Shown here in pieces: positions 15,558 to 19,587 of a DNA stretch of 19,587 nt (its first letter is position 1; every line of letters starts with the position of its first letter). Under the pieces are notes generated by a model. That model saw nothing but the letters and a program-made list of their open reading frames with translations. It did not search any database and was not told the DNA's origin. The stretch comes from Thermocaproicibacter sp036844765 (GTDB lineage Bacteria > Bacillota > Clostridia > Oscillospirales > Acutalibacteraceae), in contig DAIUFE010000031.1 in the NCBI GenBank assembly GCA_036844765.1, positions 1 to 19,587 of the forward strand, given 5' to 3'. Made by a program: the position numbers and the translations under genes.

Positions 15558-15607
15558 ACGATAAAGAGGAAAATCTTATGTTGTTTGTGATTTGCACAGT
15601 ATGCCAC

Positions 15608-15636
15608 TTGAATTTTTAGCTTTTTATGGATATTAT
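15608..15636 (+). promoter_or_regulatory. Sigma-A-type promoter of the two-component system
   Basis: TTGAAT (15608-15613), a 17-base spacer, TATTAT (15631-15636, five of six matches). Predicted start is near 15643, leaving a leader of about 89 bases before the TTG start at 15732. It diverges from the minus-strand promoter, with about 85 bases between the two -10/-35 sets. Confidence 0.75.
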
Positions 15637-15715
15637 GTATTCTGGACTTGAATCGGCAGAAGTCTGTGGCAATTCCGGCCGGGACCGGGAGGGAAAGGCC
15701 GGCCCTGTGCCGCAA

Positions 15716-15723
15716 GGGGGGGG
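15716..15723 (+). promoter_or_regulatory. Eight-G ribosome binding site of the response regulator
   Basis: AA followed by eight G and AACGGGAT, ending 8 bases before the TTG at 15732. It is the only Shine-Dalgarno-like sequence near the start of the receiver domain and therefore decides the start. A mononucleotide G8 tract can vary in length. Confidence 0.6.
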
Positions 15724-15731
15724 AACGGGAT

Positions 15732-17258
15732 TTGATCCGATCGATCATTGTGGAAGACGAGCCGGTGATCCGCAGCGGGCTGGCGCGCCACCTGCCCTGG
15801 CGGGAGCTCGGCGTGGGGGAGGTGCGGGCCGCGGCGAACGCGGAGGAGGCGCTCGCGCTCTGCCGGACCTTCCGCCCCGACGTCATCCTCTCGGATATCC
15901 GGATGCCGGGGATGAACGGGATCGAGCTGTGCTCGAAATTCCGGGAAAAGCTGCCCGACAGCCAGATCATCTTCATCAGCGGATTTTCCGACAAAGAGTA
16001 CCTGATGGCGGCGATCCGCCTGGGGGCGGTCAGCTATGTGGAAAAGCCGGTCTCGGTGCCGGAGCTCTCCGCCGCGGTCCGGAAGGCCGTCGCCTCGGTC
16101 CGCCGGCTCGGCCGCCAGCGGACGGGGCTTCTGCATTCCCTTCTGTGCCCGGACCCCCGGGGCGAAAGGGAGGCCCTGGATTCGCTCGTCAAAAACGGCG
16201 GGGGCAGGATTCCGGGGGCCGGCGCGCGGTTCCGGATCGGCATCCTGAAGGCGCGGTCCGCGATCCGGGACATGGAGGCGCTGGCCGGCGCGTGCCGGGA
16301 GGCGCTGAGCGCGCGGGTCCCCGGGGGGCCCGTCGGCCTGGCGGCGGATTCCGCCGGGGACTCGGCGGCGATCCTTCTGCTTTCGTCGGACGGCGAAGCC
16401 GCCGAAGCGCCGCGGGAAGCCGCGGTCTGCGAGGGGATCTTATCGGCGGCGGGGGTTTTCGGGGACTGCTTTCTGGGGGTCGGGGAGCGGGTGGATTCCC
16501 TTTGCCGCCTGCCGGATTCCTGCCGCGCGGCGGAGGAGGCCGTCAAGTCGCTTTCTTACAAAGGCTGGAACCGCTATGCCTTCTGCGGCGAGAAGCGTTC
16601 GGAGTACCAGGGGGATCTCTCCGAGGACGAGCGGAACGCGTTCTATAAACTGCTGCTGGACGGCAAAGGCGGGGAGGCGCAGGAGTTTCTGGACGGAATC
16701 CACCGGAAGTTCATCGAGGATCACGCGATCCTCAACTTCTATGTCAGGAACCTGTATTACCAGCTGAACGGCGAGGTTTCCCGGGCGCAGCGGAGGAGGA
16801 CGCTTCAGGGCGCCCGGCCCCGGGACCGGGAAAGCCTGTTTATGGACGAGGCCCAGACGATCCGGGAGATGCACGACTATGTGAGCGGCAGGGCGCTCGA
16901 GTGCTGCCGGGAAAGCGGGGAGGACCGCAAAAGCAACCGCGCGGTCGCGGCCGTGCTGAAGTACCTGAACGAAAATCCGGACGACAGGAACATCTCGATC
17001 CGGACGCTTGCGGACCGGGTCTACCTGACCCCGACCTACCTGAGCGGCGTGTTCAAAAAGCAGACCGGCGTGACGATCGGGCAGTACCTCACGAAGGTGC
17101 GCATCGAGCGGGCGGAGAGATATCTGGCGGACCCGCGGTTCCGGCTCTACCAGATCGCGGCGCTGTGCGGGTACGAGGACGCCAACTATTTCGGCAAAAT
17201 CTTCAAGAAGCAGACGGGGATGCTCCCGTCCGAATACAGGGAGAGCAAAACGGTATGA
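15732..17258 (+). CDS. Response regulator, receiver plus AraC-type DNA-binding domain (YesN type)
   Basis: A 508-residue transcription regulator. The receiver domain (1 to about 120) has the acidic pair in SIIVEDEP (Glu8, Asp9), phosphoacceptor Asp55 in VILSDIRMPGMNG, Ser83 in FISGFSD and Lys105 in YVEKPV. A long middle region without a clear name (about 125-390) precedes a C-terminal AraC/XylS double helix-turn-helix (about 400-505): ISIRTLADRVYLTPTYLSGV, then LYQIAALCGYEDANYFGKIF with the closing TGMLPSEYRES. The start is TTG at 15732; an in-frame TTG at 15648 lacks a ribosome site and would begin only a few bases after the transcription start. The stop overlaps the kinase ATG by four bases (ATGA). 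Probable target: the divergent transporter operon. Confidence 0.93.
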   Translation: MIRSIIVEDEPVIRSGLARHLPWRELGVGEVRAAANAEEALALCRTFRPDVILSDIRMPGMNGIELCSKFREKLPDSQIIFISGFSDKEYLMAAIRLGAVSYVEKPVSVPELSAAVRKAVASVRRLGRQRTGLLHSLLCPDPRGEREALDSLVKNGGGRIPGAGARFRIGILKARSAIRDMEALAGACREALSARVPGGPVGLAADSAGDSAAILLLSSDGEAAEAPREAAVCEGILSAAGVFGDCFLGVGERVDSLCRLPDSCRAAEEAVKSLSYKGWNRYAFCGEKRSEYQGDLSEDERNAFYKLLLDGKGGEAQEFLDGIHRKFIEDHAILNFYVRNLYYQLNGEVSRAQRRRTLQGARPRDRESLFMDEAQTIREMHDYVSGRALECCRESGEDRKSNRAVAAVLKYLNENPDDRNISIRTLADRVYLTPTYLSGVFKKQTGVTIGQYLTKVRIERAERYLADPRFRLYQIAALCGYEDANYFGKIFKKQTGMLPSEYRESKTV

Positions 17259-19090
17259 GGCGTTTTCCGGGGGGCCTTTCGGAGCGGTTCCGGCGGTGGC
17301 CGATGCAGAAAAAGATGTACTGCTCGTTCGCCCTGCCGACGATCCTGATCATCGTGGCCGCCAACGCGGCCGCGTTCCCGATCATCGCGGAGAGCTACAA
17401 AAGGGAGCTGCGGAACACGGCCTCGCAGACCAACGACCAGGCGCAGAACTTCCTGATGAACTACGCGGAGAACATGGACTACATCTCGCAGCTCATCACG
17501 CGGAACGGGGCGATCCAGGCCACCCTTTCCTCGGCCGGCTTCGGGAACCGCGCGGACGACGGCGAGGTCTACCGGGAGTACTACGCCCTGAACGGCGAGT
17601 TTGAAAGCATCGGGCTTTCCAACGACCTGTACCGCATCGGCATCTATCTGCCGAACCGGATCCCGTACTCCAACAACAATTACTATTTCTATCCGGAATC
17701 CGAGCTGAAGGCGCGCGGCGATTATTCCGAGCTGATGCGGACGATCGGGGAAAACCGGTATTATTTCGCGGGGATCACGGAGCGCAGGTCCTCCGACCCC
17801 AAGCAGACCGACGAGTACCTCGCCCTGTTCCAGGCGCTCCGCATCCCGGGCGGGGGGGGAACGGAGCGCCTCTATGTCGTGAAGGTGGAGGTTCTGCTCG
17901 GCCGCCTGAGGCAGGTCCTCCGCAACGCGAGCAGCGCGGCGGGCAGCCAGGCCTATCTGACGGACTCCGCCGGCCGGCTGATCTGCTCGACGGACGACGC
18001 CGCCTACGCCCGGCTGAAAAAAACGGGCGCCCTGCCCGGATGGAAGGTGCCGGACTGGACCGAGATCGACGCCGGCGGGACGGATTACCTCGTGTTCAGC
18101 CGGTCGCTGACCCGGTACCGCTGGCGGATGGATTCGCTGATCCCCAAAAACGAATTCTTCCGCCGGACCGGATTTGTCTGGGCGCTCGCGGCCGTCCTGC
18201 TGATCTGCCTCTCGGCGGCGGTCTCGGCGATCTCTTACCGCCTGTCGCGCTATTACTCGCGCAGGCTGTCGGTGATCAACCGGAAGATGAAGAGCCTGGA
18301 AAACGGCGACCTGAACGACCGCTTCGTCCTGAAAAAGAATTCCGGCGACGAGATCGACCAGCTGTACGCGAATTTCAACTATATGGCCGAGCGGCTCCAT
18401 TCCCTGATGGAGGAGCGTTTCCGGCTGGGCCGGGAGGTGGCCTCGGCGAACATGAAGGCCCTGCAGGCGCAGATCAACCCGCATTTTCTCTACAACACGC
18501 TGGACCTGATCAACTGGGGCGCGATGGATTACGGCGCGGCGCAGGTGGCGGATATCGCCCGGAACCTCGGGCAGTTCTACCGCCTGAGCCTGAACCACGG
18601 GAAGACGGCGATCACCATCGGGGACGAGCTGCACCACGTCGAGGCCTATGTGAACATCGAGAACGCCCATTTCGGCGGGGCCATCAACCTGAGCGTCGAC
18701 GTGCCGCCGGAGATCCGCCGCCTCGCCTGCCTGAACATCATCCTGCAGCCCTTCGTGGAAAACGCGATCGTCCACGGCATCGCCGAGCACCCCGACATCG
18801 TGGAGTGCAACGTCTCCATCGCCGCCCGCCGGGAGGGCGGGGACCTCCTCTTCACCGTCCACGACGACGGCCCCGGCATGGACGAAAAGCAGCTCGCCGG
18901 CATCCTGAGGGACGATTCCTCCAGCGCCTACAACGGCTACGGGGTCAAGAACATCCACCAGCGCATCCGCCTCTGCTACGGCGAGCGGTACGGCATCTCC
19001 TACCAAAGCGCGCCGATGGAGGGCACCACCGCGTTCATCCGCATCCCCGCCCTGAGCCTGGAGCAGCTGAACGCGCTGCTGAACGGCTAA
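17255..19090 (+). CDS. Sensor histidine kinase, YesM type
   Basis: A 611-residue membrane kinase partnered with the preceding response regulator. TM1 is at about residues 20-45, an extracellular sensor domain of about 260 residues follows, and TM2 is at about 305-328. Then come a HAMP linker (INRKMKSLENGDLNDRF) and the His_kinase domain with His410 in QAQINPHFLYNTLDLINWG. The ATPase domain shows the N-box at Asn503 (PFVENAIVHGI), DDGPGM (Asp538) and GYGVKNIHQRIRL (561 onward). All catalytic elements are intact. ATGA overlap with the regulator and a weak own ribosome site suggest translational coupling. An eight-G run (17852-17859) lies in the sensor-domain coding sequence. The ligand is presumably the sugar moved by the divergent ABC system. 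Confidence 0.93.
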   Translation: MRRFPGGLSERFRRWPMQKKMYCSFALPTILIIVAANAAAFPIIAESYKRELRNTASQTNDQAQNFLMNYAENMDYISQLITRNGAIQATLSSAGFGNRADDGEVYREYYALNGEFESIGLSNDLYRIGIYLPNRIPYSNNNYYFYPESELKARGDYSELMRTIGENRYYFAGITERRSSDPKQTDEYLALFQALRIPGGGGTERLYVVKVEVLLGRLRQVLRNASSAAGSQAYLTDSAGRLICSTDDAAYARLKKTGALPGWKVPDWTEIDAGGTDYLVFSRSLTRYRWRMDSLIPKNEFFRRTGFVWALAAVLLICLSAAVSAISYRLSRYYSRRLSVINRKMKSLENGDLNDRFVLKKNSGDEIDQLYANFNYMAERLHSLMEERFRLGREVASANMKALQAQINPHFLYNTLDLINWGAMDYGAAQVADIARNLGQFYRLSLNHGKTAITIGDELHHVEAYVNIENAHFGGAINLSVDVPPEIRRLACLNIILQPFVENAIVHGIAEHPDIVECNVSIAARREGGDLLFTVHDDGPGMDEKQLAGILRDDSSSAYNGYGVKNIHQRIRLCYGERYGISYQSAPMEGTTAFIRIPALSLEQLNALLNG

Positions 19091-19096
19091 GGCCAA

Positions 19097-19113
19097 GGCA
19101 GGCTGAGCCTGCC
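19097..19113 (+). repeat. Dispersed palindromic repeat, copy B hairpin
   Basis: GGCAGGCT, G, AGCCTGCC: an 8-bp stem 6 bases after the kinase stop. Its central 15 bases are identical to 7210-7224 at the end of the LCP gene. Its right arm overlaps the first 26-bp tandem unit, so the two structures compete. Confidence 0.7.
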
Positions 19114-19188
19114 GGCAAAGCCGGCTTCGGCCCACCGCCGGCAAAGCTGGCCTCGGCCCGCCGCCGGCAAAGCCGGTTTCGGCCCGCC
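19111..19188 (+). repeat. Three tandem 26-bp hairpin repeats
   Basis: Units are 19111-19136, 19137-19162 and 19163-19188, with no spacer between them. Each starts with GCCGGC AAA GCCGGC (or a one-base variant) and ends in TTCGGCCCACC or a close relative. Only four of 26 positions vary. Each unit folds into a 6-bp, 3-base-loop hairpin; the variants in units 2 and 3 are C-to-T changes that leave G-U pairs in plus-strand RNA. Located just after the two-component operon, where a transcription end or mRNA 3' structure is expected. Confidence 0.88.
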
Positions 19189-19286
19189 GTTCAGTCCGGA
19201 GTAAGCCGGAAGTTTTGTTTGGCGGGACGGTCTAAGAAATCTCCCGGCAGGCGGGACGGCTCTCCCCTTTGCTGGGGTTAAAAGCA

Positions 19287-19455
19287 GGGAGGGGGCGGCA
19301 GCCCTTTTTCCCAATAATATTCTTCCGGAATCTGCAGGTTGTTTTCTTTTGCGGGGGCCTTTGGCAGGGAGGGGGCGCAGCCCCCTCCCGAGAAAATCCC
19401 CCTTCCGCGCTCGGCGGGCCTACGTTTTCGATAAGCTTCCCGCGCGGGAGGGGGC
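19287..19455. repeat. Three GGGAGGGGGC boxes spaced about 80 bases apart
   Basis: Exact copies at 19287-19296, 19367-19376 and 19446-19455. The second sits in a perfect 10-bp stem with a 3-base loop (19367-19389); the first is followed by a shortened arm, GCAGCCC, and five T (19304-19308). A near copy on the other strand lies at 5787-5801. The sequence between boxes is not conserved. Confidence 0.55.
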
Positions 19456-19554
19456 AGGGGGTGAGCCAGTGTTTGCAGGGCGCTGAACGTTTCAGCTTTG
19501 CTTTCTGAATATTGATTCAGCTTATCTTTTTCTTGCGCTCAAGCCGCGCGGGCT

Positions 19555-19582
19555 CAACCTTTCGGTCTTGTCCGAAAGGTTG
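19555..19582. other. 11-bp perfect stem-loop at window end
   Basis: CAACCTTTCGG, TCTTGT, CCGAAAGGTTG. The window ends five bases later, so it cannot be seen whether a T-run follows. It may be a terminator for the region beyond the window or another dispersed repeat. Confidence 0.5.
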
Positions 19583-19587
19583 CAAAG

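Larger units (their letters stand above)
19189..19587. other. Non-coding tail with G-rich boxes and small stem-loops
   Basis: No credible gene: the one open frame across it (19269-19508, plus) lacks a ribosome site and is low in complexity. Visible items: TCCGG/CCGGA hairpin followed by AGTTTTGTTT (19194-19219), a weak terminator candidate; direct repeat GGCGGGACGG at 19221 and 19250; three GGGAGGGGGC boxes; GCTGAA-CGT-TTCAGC (19482-19496) and CTGAAT-ATTG-ATTCAG (19505-19520), the latter followed by CTTATCTTTTT; and a terminal stem-loop at 19555-19582. Confidence 0.6.

Noticed and set aside
15458..15731. CcpA catabolite-response (cre) site
   Set aside because: No sequence in the divergent region fits the cre consensus well enough to call.
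15648..15731. N-terminal extension of the response regulator from an upstream in-frame TTG
   Set aside because: It lacks a ribosome site, lies only about 5 bases from the predicted transcription start, and adds residues not belonging to the receiver fold.
19111..19188. CRISPR array
   Set aside because: The units are directly abutting with no spacers, and no cas gene is nearby.
19446..19466. G-quadruplex
   Set aside because: Only three separated G-runs of sufficient length are present, short of the four needed for a standard three-tier structure.

Overview
The window comes from a GC-rich Gram-positive anaerobe, most likely a member of the Clostridia (Oscillospiraceae/Ruminococcaceae-like). 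Codon third positions are mostly G or C. Supporting signs are AGGAGG-type ribosome binding sites, sigma-A-type promoters, a LytR-CpsA-Psr (LCP) envelope protein, lipoprotein signal peptides, a YesMN two-component system and LplBC-type sugar permeases. A block of 150 N inside gyrA marks an assembly scaffold gap, so this is draft or metagenomic sequence. Lineage is inferred from gene types only.

Region 1 (1-5769, plus strand) is a DNA gyrase operon: the 3' end of gyrB, three consecutive small membrane proteins that look like YcxB-family paralogs, gyrA (interrupted by the gap), and an LprI-like lipoprotein whose start overlaps the gyrA stop. Several junctions overlap by 11-13 bases, which suggests translational coupling. 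A 23-bp perfect-stem terminator closes the unit.

Region 2 (5770-7218) holds a well-formed sigma-A promoter, a structured leader and an LCP-family cell-wall glycopolymer ligase. Its 3' end runs 22 bases into the convergent glycosidase gene from region 3, inside a GC-rich palindromic repeat that recurs near the end of the window.

Region 3 (7197-19090) is a carbohydrate-utilisation locus. On the minus strand, read from right to left, are two CUT1 ABC permeases, a lipoprotein solute-binding protein, an internal terminator, and three glycoside hydrolases without signal peptides: GH30, GH5 (subfamily 9-like) and GH42. Diverging from it on the plus strand are an AraC-type response regulator and a sensor histidine kinase (YesN/YesM type). 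No ABC ATPase is encoded here, so a shared ATPase encoded elsewhere is likely. I infer that the kinase senses a sugar outside the cell, the ABC system imports an oligosaccharide, and the three cytoplasmic enzymes degrade it. The GH5_9 plus GH30 pairing points to beta-1,3/beta-1,6-glucan fragments, but substrate is not provable from sequence alone.

Region 4 (19091-19587) is non-coding. It contains three tandem 26-bp hairpin repeats, repeated G-rich boxes and several small stem-loops.
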